Shown one piece after another: positions 24,647 to 32,795 of a DNA stretch of 64,000 nt. The stretch lies in NCBI GenBank assembly GCA_003279715.1, contig QCGY01000005.1, positions 1-64,000 of the forward strand. The letters run 5' to 3'. The position numbers and the translations under genes were made by a program. Position 1 is the first letter of the stretch. Every line of letters starts with the position of its first letter. The notes below the pieces were generated by a model. It had not been told where the DNA came from and searched no databases. It saw only the letters and a list, made by a program, of their open reading frames with translations. The DNA is from Pelagibacteraceae bacterium AG-390-D18. GTDB taxonomy: Bacteria; Pseudomonadota; Alphaproteobacteria; Pelagibacterales; Pelagibacteraceae.

Positions 24647-24675
24647 AAAGGCCCCTTTATAGGGGCCTTTTTTTA
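24647..24675 (+). terminator. Rho-independent terminator between the two amt genes
   Basis: A perfect 10-bp stem AAAGGCCCCT / AGGGGCCTTT with loop TTAT is followed by a run of T ending at 24674. It ends ~95 bases before the second amt gene, so the two genes are separate transcription units. Confidence 0.92.
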
Positions 24676-24768
24676 TACACATGCTCTATTGTCATAACTC
24701 TTTTGATTAATCAGCAATTCTTAAACAAAAAAACTTTAATAAAAGATCTTTCATAACAAGGAGAGATA

Positions 24769-26061
24769 ATGATTAATTTATTTAAAAAAATAACACTCAG
24801 TCTTGTAATCTTTCTTAGCATTACAGGCTTAGCTTCAGCAGAAACAACTATATCAGCTGAAGGACAATATATATTCAACACACTTGGCTTTTATTTAGGT
24901 GGTGTATTAGTGGCATTTATGGCTGCAGGATTTTGCATGCTTGAATGTGGTTTGGTTACCACAAAGAGTGTATCAACAATTGCAGCAAAGAATATTGGTA
25001 AATTTGCTATAGCATCAATTGTATTTTTTTTATGCGGATATAATCTTGCATATGGAATACCTGAAGGTGGTTACATAGGATCATTTTCAATTTGGAGCGA
25101 CTCATCTGAAATAGGAACTGGATACTCTGATTATTCAGATTGGTTCTATCAAGCAATGTTCGTTTGTGCGACTGTATCAATCGTATCAGGTGCTGTTGCA
25201 GAAAGAATTAAAATTTGGCCATTTTTTATTTTCTCAGCAATAATGGCTGCATTCATTTATCCAATCTCTATGGGTTGGCAGTGGGGTGGAGGCTGGTTAG
25301 CTACTGCTGGTTTTTCTGATTTTGCAGGATCAACTTTAGTCCATGCTTGTGGTGGTGCTGCTGCTCTAGCTGGCGTAATAGTTTTAGGTGCAAGAGCTGG
25401 TAGATTTGGAAAAAGAGGTGAGACTAAATCTTTAGTTCCTTTTGCAGCGTCTAGTATTCCTTTAGTTACACTTGGAACCTTTTTATTATGGTTTGGTTGG
25501 TTTGGTTTTAATGGGTTTAGTCAATTAGCAGTTGGAACTTTTGATGATGTTACAGCAATTAGTAAAATTGCAGTTAACACTCACTTAGCTGGTGCAGCTG
25601 GAACAGTAACCGCAGCTGTAGTCACTAGATTAATTGGTGGTAAAACAGATATCATAATGATGTTAAACGGTGCTTTAGCAGGTCTAGTTGCAATAACTGC
25701 TGAACCATTAAATCCTAGTCCAATTCTTGCAATGGTAATTGGTTCAATTGGAGCTATTATTATGTACTTTGGAACTAAGTTTTTAGAATCTAAACACATA
25801 GATGATGTCGTTGGGGCTATTCCAGTTCACATGTTTGCTGGTATCTTTGGTACATTGGTAGTTCCAATTTCAAATCCAGACACAACATTTGGAACTCAGT
25901 TTACAGGTGTTCTAGCTGTATGTGTATTTAGTTTTGTACTTTCTTACATAGTTTTCAGAGCACTCAAAGAAACTATTGGTTTAAGAATTAGTGCTCAAGC
26001 TGAAAAACTTGGAACGGATGTTGCTGAAGTGGGTGTAAAAGCTTACGCAATCAGAGACTAA
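24769..26061 (+). CDS. amt: Ammonium transporter (second of a tandem pair)
   Basis: This 430-residue Amt protein is a paralogue of the gene just upstream. The signal peptide ends near SITGLASAETT. The twin histidines are in STLVHACGGAAALAG and IPVHMFAGIFGT; the gate segment is SIVSGAVAERIKIWPF. It has its own leader and a strong ribosome site AAGGAGAG. The terminator between the copies implies independent regulation, which could let the cell use two affinities or expression levels for ammonium uptake. Confidence 0.95.
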   Translation: MINLFKKITLSLVIFLSITGLASAETTISAEGQYIFNTLGFYLGGVLVAFMAAGFCMLECGLVTTKSVSTIAAKNIGKFAIASIVFFLCGYNLAYGIPEGGYIGSFSIWSDSSEIGTGYSDYSDWFYQAMFVCATVSIVSGAVAERIKIWPFFIFSAIMAAFIYPISMGWQWGGGWLATAGFSDFAGSTLVHACGGAAALAGVIVLGARAGRFGKRGETKSLVPFAASSIPLVTLGTFLLWFGWFGFNGFSQLAVGTFDDVTAISKIAVNTHLAGAAGTVTAAVVTRLIGGKTDIIMMLNGALAGLVAITAEPLNPSPILAMVIGSIGAIIMYFGTKFLESKHIDDVVGAIPVHMFAGIFGTLVVPISNPDTTFGTQFTGVLAVCVFSFVLSYIVFRALKETIGLRISAQAEKLGTDVAEVGVKAYAIRD

Positions 26062-26083
26062 AAAATTATCTCACTATAACTTT

Positions 26084-26116
26084 AAGGGTCCCTTAGAAAT
26101 AAGGGGCCTTTTTATT
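26084..26116 (+). terminator. Rho-independent terminator after the second amt gene
   Basis: AAGG(G)TCCCTT (26084-26094) pairs with AAGGGGCCTT (26101-26110) with one bulged G and one G-T pair, followed by TTTATTTTA. It separates amt from the convergent bcp gene. Confidence 0.8.
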
Positions 26117-26566
26117 TTATGAAATATTTTTAAGGGTTTCCAAAACTTCTTTTGCGTGGTCTTTAACTTTAACATTTTCCCATATCTTTATAATTTTTCC
26201 TTTTTTATCAATTAAATAGGTAGTTCTTATGATCCCCATAAATTCTCTTCCCATAAACTTTTTTTTACCCCAAACCTTATATTTCTTTAGGACTTTTAAT
26301 TCTTCATCAGATAACAAATCAAACTTTATTTTATATTTATCTCTAAATTTATCGTGACTTTTTATATTATCTTTAGAAATTCCATAAATTTCACATTCTA
26401 ATTTTTTAAATTGAAAAAATAATTTATTGAAATCAATAGTTTCAATAGTGCACCCCGGAGTATCATCTTTTGGATAAAAATATAAAACAACATATTTTCC
26501 TAAAGAGTCTTTTAAAGAAAAATTAACATTATTTGTTGATGGTAAAGTGAAATTTACTGCTTTCAT
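26117..26566 (-). CDS. bcp: Thioredoxin-dependent peroxiredoxin (Bcp/PrxQ)
   Basis: The 149-residue enzyme reduces hydrogen peroxide and organic peroxides. The peroxidatic motif is FYPKDDTPGCTIETIDF near residue 39 and the arginine region is IIRTTYLIDKKGKI. The resolving cysteine that PrxQ enzymes usually carry five residues after the first one is replaced by Ile; another Cys in KKLECEIYG may substitute or the enzyme may be of the 1-Cys type. The stop meets the amt terminator. The start is two bases from the stop of the glycosyltransferase gene. Confidence 0.93.
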   Translation of the reverse strand: MKAVNFTLPSTNNVNFSLKDSLGKYVVLYFYPKDDTPGCTIETIDFNKLFFQFKKLECEIYGISKDNIKSHDKFRDKYKIKFDLLSDEELKVLKKYKVWGKKKFMGREFMGIIRTTYLIDKKGKIIKIWENVKVKDHAKEVLETLKNIS

Positions 26567-26568
26567 TT

Positions 26569-27561
26569 TTATCTTATTTTATTTTTCAAGAAGGTAAAAA
26601 CTTCATCAGGTTTAAGAGTTTTCATATTTTTTCTATCTCTAATCCAAGTATTATCTTTATAATTTTTGGGAGTTATAAATTGTATTTTACTATATTTTAG
26701 TTCACTTATAGCATCATTTGCTATTAAACCAAAAGATTTAACACCAAGTGCAGCTGATAAATTTAAAGGTCCAGAGTTATTTCCAATAAAAAATTGAGAA
26801 TTTTTTATAGCAATTATGACACCTGTGAGATCTTTTTTAGAACAATCAATGAAATAATTTTTTTTAGATATTTCAATTATTTTTTTGGCCATATAAGATT
26901 TATCTGGGTCACAAATAAGATAGACATAATCAAATAAATTTTTTTTATAAAGTAATTCAGTAAGTTTTACAAAATCTTCTTCATACCACATTTTATAATC
27001 CTCAAAAGAGTCTATACCAAGTGCAATTTTTTTTCCTTCAAAAAAAAGATCAGAATTTTTTTGATTATATTCGTTTATATTAAAATTTAATTGAGGATAT
27101 GGGTTATTTAAATTTATTTTATGTAACTGTAATAATTTTTTAGATTGTTCAGAATAATTTAAATTCCAGTCATCATCATTTAAAATAGTATCTGTAGTAA
27201 GATATTTTTTTTGATTACCTATTCCAGGACCAATTATGTTTTTTACACCAGATATTTTGGCTGCTATTGCAGGTTTATTAACTTTATCTAATATGTAAAC
27301 ATGAGTGTATTTATTTTGATTATAAATTTGAACTAATTTGTAGACATCAATCCAATAAAAAATCCCTTTTCTGAAATTATTATAATTAATATTATTAATA
27401 TATTTTTCATTTTTTAATATTTTTTTTGCTTGTGTTTTTTCTCTTAATATTAAATCTACACTTTGATTATAGTGTTCACTTATAGCTTTAATATAAGGAA
27501 GTTGCCAAATTAAATCTCCTAATTTATGATGAGTGTATACAATACAAATATTTTTATTCAT
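26569..27561 (-). CDS. GT9-like (heptosyltransferase-family) glycosyltransferase
   Basis: The 330-residue protein has the GT9 layout of two Rossmann domains: the N-terminal LGDLIWQLPYIKAISEHY resembles the G-D-x-ixtxP motif of heptosyltransferases, and the C-terminal FFIGNNSGPLNLSAALGVKSFGL resembles the nucleotide-sugar site (N-D-S-G-P-x-H-x-A-A-x-G). The usual Asp is replaced by Asn. Base composition is even richer in A and T than its neighbours. It overlaps the FkbM-type methyltransferase by eight bases, so both probably act in surface glycan assembly. Confidence 0.8.
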   Translation of the reverse strand: MNKNICIVYTHHKLGDLIWQLPYIKAISEHYNQSVDLILREKTQAKKILKNEKYINNINYNNFRKGIFYWIDVYKLVQIYNQNKYTHVYILDKVNKPAIAAKISGVKNIIGPGIGNQKKYLTTDTILNDDDWNLNYSEQSKKLLQLHKINLNNPYPQLNFNINEYNQKNSDLFFEGKKIALGIDSFEDYKMWYEEDFVKLTELLYKKNLFDYVYLICDPDKSYMAKKIIEISKKNYFIDCSKKDLTGVIIAIKNSQFFIGNNSGPLNLSAALGVKSFGLIANDAISELKYSKIQFITPKNYKDNTWIRDRKNMKTLKPDEVFTFLKNKIR

Positions 27562-28333
27562 TAAATTTGATTTTAATATCTTCTCTTCTTTTAAAATTTT
27601 TATAATCTAAATTTACTTTAGGATATTTCTTTTTACTAAACCTATTATCAACCTTAATTTTTTTTGTATTAAGTAATGATAATTCTATAACATTCGGGTC
27701 ACCATACTTATCAATACCACCATAGTTATTCCCATGAATATGTATAATTTTTAAATCTAATTTTTCTAAAAATTTTTTGATTTTAAAAATATTTTTATGT
27801 AAATTATGAAATTCAATAATTAAAAAGGCTATTTTTTTTGAGTTTTTTTTAATATCACTTAAGATTTTGTACTCATCACCCTCGATATCAATTTTTAAAA
27901 ACACTTCTTTATAATCTTTTAGAATTTTAGGAATTGTTATTTCTTTATTATTTTTCTTTTTAAATTCTACTTTTTTTATTTGGTGTTTTTTGTTTTTGGT
28001 AAAAAAAAGTAGATAGTCTATAAATTTAAATATATCTATTATTTTACTTATTCTCAATTTCCTTAGTAACAAAAGAGATTTTACATCACTCTTAAATCTT
28101 TTTATCCAAAAATGATTATTAACTGTATGATCAAATGCAATTATCTTTATATTTGGTTTTTTTTTAAAAAAACTTCTTTCAAATTCCCAATCATCATTTA
28201 AGCCACAAGTAATTAATATGTCTATTTTATTTAGAATTCTTTTATCTATTATGTATCCACCGTCGGTTCTAGGACCGATTCTAACCAGATTGGATGATTT
28301 GATATGGTAAGGTTTTAAAAATTTTGGAAGCAC
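27554..28333 (-). CDS. FkbM-family methyltransferase
   Basis: The 259-residue protein has the FkbM-type SAM methyltransferase hallmark VFLKIDIEGDEYKILSDI (~residue 150) and an N-terminal RIGPRTDGGYII segment. These enzymes often methylate sugars or lipid-linked glycans. It overlaps the glycosyltransferase gene by eight bases, forming a two-gene unit divergent from rhodanese across a short gap. The lysine and isoleucine bias is extreme, which follows the local AT content. The acceptor is unknown. Confidence 0.8.
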   Translation of the reverse strand: MLPKFLKPYHIKSSNLVRIGPRTDGGYIIDKRILNKIDILITCGLNDDWEFERSFFKKKPNIKIIAFDHTVNNHFWIKRFKSDVKSLLLLRKLRISKIIDIFKFIDYLLFFTKNKKHQIKKVEFKKKNNKEITIPKILKDYKEVFLKIDIEGDEYKILSDIKKNSKKIAFLIIEFHNLHKNIFKIKKFLEKLDLKIIHIHGNNYGGIDKYGDPNVIELSLLNTKKIKVDNRFSKKKYPKVNLDYKNFKRREDIKIKFNE

Positions 28334-28373
28334 AATTGTTTAATTATATTTAAAATAGCATATAATATTATCT

Positions 28374-28757
28374 ATGAACATAAAATCTATCCAAACTTTA
28401 GTTTCAGAAGCTATGCAAGAAATTAAAACTATTGATGCTGATGAAGCATTCAAGATGGTTGAAGAAAATAATTGTAATTTAATTGATATAAGAGAAGCTC
28501 GTGAATTAGAAAATACTGGAAGTGTGGAAAATTCAGTACATATTTCTAGAGGAATGATGGAAATTTTTTTAGATCCTAATAGTGCTTTTTTTCAACAAGG
28601 TAAACTTGATCAAAATAAAGAAATGGTTTTATTTTGTGCGGGCGGTGTAAGATCTGCTTTAGCAGTTAAAGCATTGCATAATATGGGATACGAAAAAGTA
28701 TCACACATCGAGGGTGGTTTCGGTGCAATCAGCCAGAGTAAATTTAAAATAATCTAA
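28374..28757 (+). CDS. Rhodanese-like sulfurtransferase
   Basis: The 127-residue single-domain rhodanese has NLIDIREARELENTGSVENSVHISRGMM, the active-site loop LFCAGGVRS with catalytic cysteine, and the C-terminal GYEKVSHIEGGFGA. Rhodaneses carry sulfur as a cysteine persulfide. The N-terminal helix (about 25 residues) precedes the domain. Its stop overlaps the stop of the convergent DsbA-like gene by four bases. The physiological acceptor is not evident from the neighbourhood. Confidence 0.9.
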   Translation: MNIKSIQTLVSEAMQEIKTIDADEAFKMVEENNCNLIDIREARELENTGSVENSVHISRGMMEIFLDPNSAFFQQGKLDQNKEMVLFCAGGVRSALAVKALHNMGYEKVSHIEGGFGAISQSKFKII

Positions 28758-29341
28758 TTAAAGTTTAATTCTTCAACAGCATATTCAAGTCGATCTTGTC
28801 CCCAAAAAATTTTATTATTTGTAATAAATGTGGGTGCACCAAAAACTTCTTTTTTAAACGCCTCGTTAGTTGCATCTTTTAGTGCATCTTTAATTGACTG
28901 TTCTTTAATCCCATTTAAAAACTTTTCATTATCTATATTTAAAGTATTTAATAACTGAAAGATTTCCTCATTATTTGATAAATCTAAATTATCTTTCCAA
29001 TAAGCTTCAAAAAAAGTATTTAGATAGTTATTTTTTTGATCATCAGATACGTATAAATAGCCTCTCATCAAATAAAGAGAGTTGATTGGAAAGTTAGAAT
29101 TCCATGTAAAGGATATATTATTTTTTTTTGATACAAGCTCACAATCATTTTGCATATTTTTCATTTTATATTTATTAAAAGCGGGCGCACTTATCCCTGC
29201 AAGGTTGTGAAGACCGCCTAAAAAAATAGGTTTATAGTTAAAAATAATTTTTTGATTAGCTTTAATTTTTTCAATCTTTTTGTGAGCAATGTAAGAATAG
29301 GCGCTAATTATATCAAAATAAAAATCTATATGATTACTCAT
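28754..29341 (-). CDS. 2-hydroxychromene-2-carboxylate isomerase-like (DsbA family) protein
   Basis: The 195-residue protein has the kappa-class glutathione transferase/DsbA fold. The N-terminal FYFDIISAYSYIAHKKIE carries the catalytic serine of HCCA isomerases in place of the CxxC of DsbA, and the C-terminal VFGAPTFITNNKIFWGQDRLEY is the family signature (GxPTF...FxGxDR). Such isomerases act on aromatic breakdown intermediates or on glutathione conjugates; the substrate here is unknown. It is translationally coupled, with an eight-base overlap, to the ABA4-like gene. Confidence 0.88.
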   Translation of the reverse strand: MSNHIDFYFDIISAYSYIAHKKIEKIKANQKIIFNYKPIFLGGLHNLAGISAPAFNKYKMKNMQNDCELVSKKNNISFTWNSNFPINSLYLMRGYLYVSDDQKNNYLNTFFEAYWKDNLDLSNNEEIFQLLNTLNIDNEKFLNGIKEQSIKDALKDATNEAFKKEVFGAPTFITNNKIFWGQDRLEYAVEELNFN

Positions 29342-29807
29342 AAAGACTCATTCTTTTGGCATAGAAAATTCTTATGATCCAATAAATGAATAAACCAATT
29401 GGTCCTACTAAATAGGTGATTATTAATGGGATCGATACTAAAATTTTATTAATATAAAATTTTTGAGAGTCTTTTACTATCCATCCACCTATAAATAAAT
29501 TGATTGCAATGAAGTGTGTCCAAAAAAGCATTAAATATAAATGGTCTTCAAACAATCTAGAAAGCTCATCTAATCCCAGGTATAAAGTAAAATTACCAAC
29601 AAAATCATAGCCAATTAAATAAGATTTATATAAAACAAATATATAAACACCACTTAAAACAAATATTGGAAATATTGAGGCTACAAAAATTCTACCTAGA
29701 TGAGAATGTGGAAAAAAAATTAGTATAAACCAAAATGGTAATACACCGATATTGATCCACATATAAAGTGTCTCTATAGAAAAATAAGTATAAATTTGTT
29801 CGATCAT
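29334..29807 (-). CDS. ABA4-like (DUF4281) membrane protein
   Basis: The 157-residue protein has four hydrophobic segments: residues ~12-32, ~37-62, ~90-112 and ~122-150. The text WINIGVLPFWFILIFFPHSH, and then FWTHFIAINLFIGGWIVKDSQ with LVGPIGLFIYWIIR, matches the ABA4-like family named after the plant neoxanthin synthesis factor. Its bacterial role is unknown. It overlaps the HCCA-isomerase-like gene by eight bases and is divergent from recX, whose start lies 26 bases away. Confidence 0.82.
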   Translation of the reverse strand: MIEQIYTYFSIETLYMWINIGVLPFWFILIFFPHSHLGRIFVASIFPIFVLSGVYIFVLYKSYLIGYDFVGNFTLYLGLDELSRLFEDHLYLMLFWTHFIAINLFIGGWIVKDSQKFYINKILVSIPLIITYLVGPIGLFIYWIIRIFYAKRMSLYE

Positions 29808-29833
29808 TTAAATATATTATATAAAATCTAACC

Positions 29834-30397
29834 ATGATTCCTATAAGAAATAGAAAAAAAACACTCCAGGTAACTGTTGAGGAAATGAGAAATTTTGCAT
29901 TTGCTTATGTTGAAAAATATGCCCCTTCAAAACAACAACTAAAAACCTATTTACTTAAGAAATACATGAAGCTTTCCTCTTCAGATGTGAGAAAAAAAGA
30001 CGTCAATAAATTGATCGATATTGTTTTGTCTGATTTAGAGAAGAATAAATTTATCAATGATCAATTTTATTCTCAAAGCAAAGCAAAAAGTATGATTCAA
30101 AGAGGGAACTCTATAAGTAAAATTAGAAACTATTTAATGGGGAAAGGAATTCATGATGAGTTTATTAAAGATACAGTTGATAAAATAAAAGAAGATAACT
30201 CTGACCAAGATTTTTTTTCTGCTATAAAAATTTGTAAGAAAAAACGAATTGGTCCAGCTAGAGCTGAGGACAATAGAACTCTATTTTATAAAAAAGACAT
30301 ATCTTTATTAGCAAGAAATGGTTTTGATTTTGAGACGTCAAGAAAAGTAATGGATATAGAAAAAGATGAATATCTTAAAATAATTAATCTACTTTAG
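29834..30397 (+). CDS. recX: Regulatory protein RecX
   Basis: The 187-residue protein consists of the three helical repeats typical of RecX: FAFAYVEKYAPSKQQLKTYLLKKYMK, then LEKNKFINDQFYSQSKAKSMIQRGNSISKIRNYLMGKGI, and a C-terminal three-helix unit LLARNGFDFETSRKVM. RecX limits RecA filament growth. It is not adjacent to recA here, as is common in alphaproteobacteria. Its stop overlaps the stop of a convergent 48-codon membrane ORF by nine bases. Confidence 0.9.
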   Translation: MIPIRNRKKTLQVTVEEMRNFAFAYVEKYAPSKQQLKTYLLKKYMKLSSSDVRKKDVNKLIDIVLSDLEKNKFINDQFYSQSKAKSMIQRGNSISKIRNYLMGKGIHDEFIKDTVDKIKEDNSDQDFFSAIKICKKKRIGPARAEDNRTLFYKKDISLLARNGFDFETSRKVMDIEKDEYLKIINLL

Positions 30398-30535
30398 TTT
30401 TTTTTCTTTTTTTTCCTCTTCAACTAAATTATTAATCTTTTGTCTCACATAGTTTTTAACAAATACAAAAACTAATAATCCAAAAATAGATACAGAAACT
30501 ATTATAATAAGTATAATTCTTAATTGCTCATCCAT
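30389..30535 (-). CDS. Small single-helix membrane protein downstream of cysQ
   Basis: This 48-codon ORF starts at 30535 with its ATG overlapping the cysQ stop by one base (TAATG), a classic coupled arrangement. The protein has one hydrophobic helix (residues ~6-26, RIILIIIVSVSIFGLLVFVF) and a basic then mixed-charge tail (VRQKINNLVEEEKKEKK), so the C-terminus should be cytoplasmic. No family is recognised. The coupling and the membrane layout support a real gene. Confidence 0.6.
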   Translation of the reverse strand: MDEQLRIILIIIVSVSIFGLLVFVFVKNYVRQKINNLVEEEKKEKKLK

Positions 30536-31296
30536 TATAATATATTTTTACTCTTTAAAATTAAGCTTGGATTTTTTAAATCTTTTTTTCCATATAAAAT
30601 TTCATTTCCATTAAAATCTGTAACAGTTCCACCCGAATGTATTAATATTGCATGACCAGCTGCTATATCCCATTCATAAGCTCTTGGTTCTGCCACATAT
30701 CCATCATATTCACCAGCTGCTACCACGCAAAACTTAAGTGAACTTTTCATTTTCACATTTTCAACAACCCCAATATCTTGATAGATTTTTTGAATTTCTG
30801 GTTTAATTTTGTTTGAGTAAGAAATAAATTTAACTGGTCTAGTTGTAGTATCTTTTTCATTTAGTTTTGTCGTTTTTCCATTGCTTAATTCAAAAGCATT
30901 TCCTTCACCATAAGAATAAAACATTCTTTTTTTTGAGGGTGCATTAATTAATCCAGCAACAGGTTTGTTATTTATAATTAAACCTGCATTTATTGTGAAT
31001 TCTTCTAAGTTATTTATATAATCATAAGTCCCATCAATAGGATCAACTAACCAGAAATTTTTTAGTTGATTGTTGTCTTTATTATCAGAAGTTTCTTCAG
31101 ATATGATTGGAATATCAGGTGTTACCTTAGAGATTTTTTTTGTGATAAATTTATTAACTTCAAGGTCACCATTACTCACAGGTGTGTTGTCTGATTTTAT
31201 TTCTTTTTTTAATCCTTTTTCTCTAAGTGAAAGTGATAATTCTCCAGCTTTTAAAAAAATATCAATTAAATCTTCTATAATTTTTTTTGTATCCAT
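30535..31296 (-). CDS. cysQ: 3'(2'),5'-bisphosphate nucleotidase CysQ
   Basis: The 253-residue IMPase-family enzyme hydrolyses 3'-phosphoadenosine 5'-phosphate (PAP) to AMP. The metal sites are ISEETSD (~residue 67), WLVDPIDGTYDYINN (~85) and YEWDIAAGHAILIHSGG (~205), and the order and spacing fit CysQ more closely than inositol monophosphatase. It lies in a three-gene unit, DUF3553-cysQ-small membrane protein. PAP arises from sulfated cofactors and CoA use, so the gene need not indicate sulfate assimilation. Confidence 0.92.
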   Translation of the reverse strand: MDTKKIIEDLIDIFLKAGELSLSLREKGLKKEIKSDNTPVSNGDLEVNKFITKKISKVTPDIPIISEETSDNKDNNQLKNFWLVDPIDGTYDYINNLEEFTINAGLIINNKPVAGLINAPSKKRMFYSYGEGNAFELSNGKTTKLNEKDTTTRPVKFISYSNKIKPEIQKIYQDIGVVENVKMKSSLKFCVVAAGEYDGYVAEPRAYEWDIAAGHAILIHSGGTVTDFNGNEILYGKKDLKNPSLILKSKNIL

Positions 31297-31303
31297 CCAA
31301 AAT

Positions 31304-31471
31304 CTATTTAATTCTTTTTAATTCTATATTTTTAACATTGATTACTTTTTTTCCAGCATTTTCAAAATTTACAGTTACTTTTTCATTAATAATAGATTGG
31401 ACCTGACCAATACCCCAGTCTTTATTGTTTGGATTAGTGACTTTGTCACCTGGTTCGTAATCTAAAATCAT
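31304..31471 (-). CDS. DUF3553 family protein
   Basis: This 55-codon ORF from ATG 31471 to TAG 31304 encodes [19 protein letters not shown] followed by [15 protein letters not shown]. The pattern PGDxVxxPxxxDWGxGQVQS...VTVNFExAGKxVI is that of DUF3553, a short family widespread in alphaproteobacteria with a tudor/SH3-like barrel look. Function unknown. It begins the transcript that includes cysQ (seven-base gap) and is divergent from mnmA, 41 bases away. Confidence 0.85.
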   Translation of the reverse strand: MILDYEPGDKVTNPNNKDWGIGQVQSIINEKVTVNFENAGKKVINVKNIELKRIK

Positions 31472-31512
31472 TTAATTTAACTTATATTGTAAATAAGTAT
31501 AAATACCACCTT

Positions 31513-32631
31513 ATGAATAAAGAATTAAATTCTATTGGAATTAATAAAAAGCCTGAGGATACTACAGTAGTAGTCGCCATGTCTGGTGGAGTAGATTCTT
31601 CAACTGTAGCCGGCATCATGAAAAATGAAGGCTATAAAGTTATTGGAATTACATTAAAGCTTTATGATGATGGAAAAGAAGTAGCCAAATCTAAACAGTG
31701 CTGTTCAGGACAAGATATAATGGATGCAAAACGTGTTGCACATAAATTAGGGATTGAACATAAAATTTTATATTACCAAGATAAGTTTAAGCAAGGGGTT
31801 ATAGATAATTTTGTTGATAGTTATTTAAATGGAGAAACCCCAATACCGTGTGTTCAATGCAATCAAACAGTAAAGTTTAAAGATTTATTTGAAGTATCCA
31901 AAGATCTAAATGCAGATGCATTAGTTACAGGTCATTATGTAAAAAATGTTACAGCTAACAATACAAATAATATGTATAGAGCAATCGATGAGAACAGAGA
32001 TCAAAGTTATTTTCTATTTAATACAACTCGTGAACAATTAGATTATTTAAGGTTTCCATTAGGTGGAATGTTAAAAGATAAAACAAGAGAGATTGCTAAA
32101 GAGCTAGATTTAAATGTTGCGGATAAACCTGACAGCCAAGATATTTGTTTTGTGCCTAATGGAGATTACGCATCAGTAATTAGAAAATTTAGACCAGACT
32201 CTTTTCAAAAGGGAAATATAAAAAATTTAGAGGGAAATGTAATTGGTGTTCATGATGGAATTATTAATTTTACAATAGGACAAAGAAAAGGGATTAAAGT
32301 TTCAGACAAAGAACCTTTATACGTTTTAAAAATAAATTCAGAAAATAATGAGATTATAGTTGGACCAAAAGAAAATCTTGGAAAAAAAGATATTTCTCTT
32401 AAAGATTTGAATTTATTAACTGATAAAAAAGATTTAGATCAAAATATTTTTGTAAAAGTAAGATCAACTGGAAATCTTCTTGAAGCAAAAGTTGATCTAA
32501 AAGAAAATAATACTGCCCATGTAAATTTGCTTAATCCCGAAGATGGTATTTCACCAGGACAGGCATGTGTCTTTTATAGCAAAGACCAATTTGGTCATAA
32601 AGTTCTTGGGGGAGGATGGATTAAAGAGTAG
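31513..32631 (+). CDS. mnmA: tRNA-specific 2-thiouridylase MnmA
   Basis: MnmA thiolates U34 of tRNAs for Lys, Glu and Gln. The 372-residue protein has the PP-loop [14 protein letters not shown], the catalytic CVQCN (Cys near residue 115), the second cysteine in [14 protein letters not shown], and the C-terminal beta-barrel with FTIGQRKGI. Length is usual. The 41-base gap to the divergent DUF3553 gene must hold both promoters. Confidence 0.96.
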   Translation: MNKELNSIGINKKPEDTTVVVAMSGGVDSSTVAGIMKNEGYKVIGITLKLYDDGKEVAKSKQCCSGQDIMDAKRVAHKLGIEHKILYYQDKFKQGVIDNFVDSYLNGETPIPCVQCNQTVKFKDLFEVSKDLNADALVTGHYVKNVTANNTNNMYRAIDENRDQSYFLFNTTREQLDYLRFPLGGMLKDKTREIAKELDLNVADKPDSQDICFVPNGDYASVIRKFRPDSFQKGNIKNLEGNVIGVHDGIINFTIGQRKGIKVSDKEPLYVLKINSENNEIIVGPKENLGKKDISLKDLNLLTDKKDLDQNIFVKVRSTGNLLEAKVDLKENNTAHVNLLNPEDGISPGQACVFYSKDQFGHKVLGGGWIKE

Positions 32632-32636
32632 AGAAA

Positions 32637-32720
32637 TTACTTTTTCTTATTTTTTCTTTTTGCTCTTCTTTTTTTAGAGCCCTGTTTTCTTCGGCCTCTA
32701 TGTTTCTTTGGATAACTCAT
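32637..32720 (-). CDS. Tiny arginine/lysine-rich protein (27 residues)
   Basis: A 27-codon ORF from ATG 32720 to TAA 32637 reads MSYPKKHRGRRKQGSKKRRA followed by RKNKKK. A ribosome site AGGA lies six bases before the ATG. About two thirds of residues are Lys, Arg or His, and the arrangement resembles the small basic peptides that stabilise ribosomes (THX-like), although I cannot name a family. It is convergent with mnmA, with a five-base gap, and fills an otherwise empty interval. It could also be chance, since A-rich DNA favours lysine codons, but arginine and aromatic residues argue against that. Confidence 0.5.
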   Translation of the reverse strand: MSYPKKHRGRRKQGSKKRRAKRKNKKK

Positions 32721-32795
32721 TAAGTCCTATTTATTAATTTTATTGACGTTTTTTACGGGATATAGCATTGTCTTCTTAACATATCAAATTTTATT

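Noticed and set aside
32721..32795. Possible SAM riboswitch before metC
   Set aside because: The 75-base leader shows no paired stems or pseudoknot-like pattern I could support.
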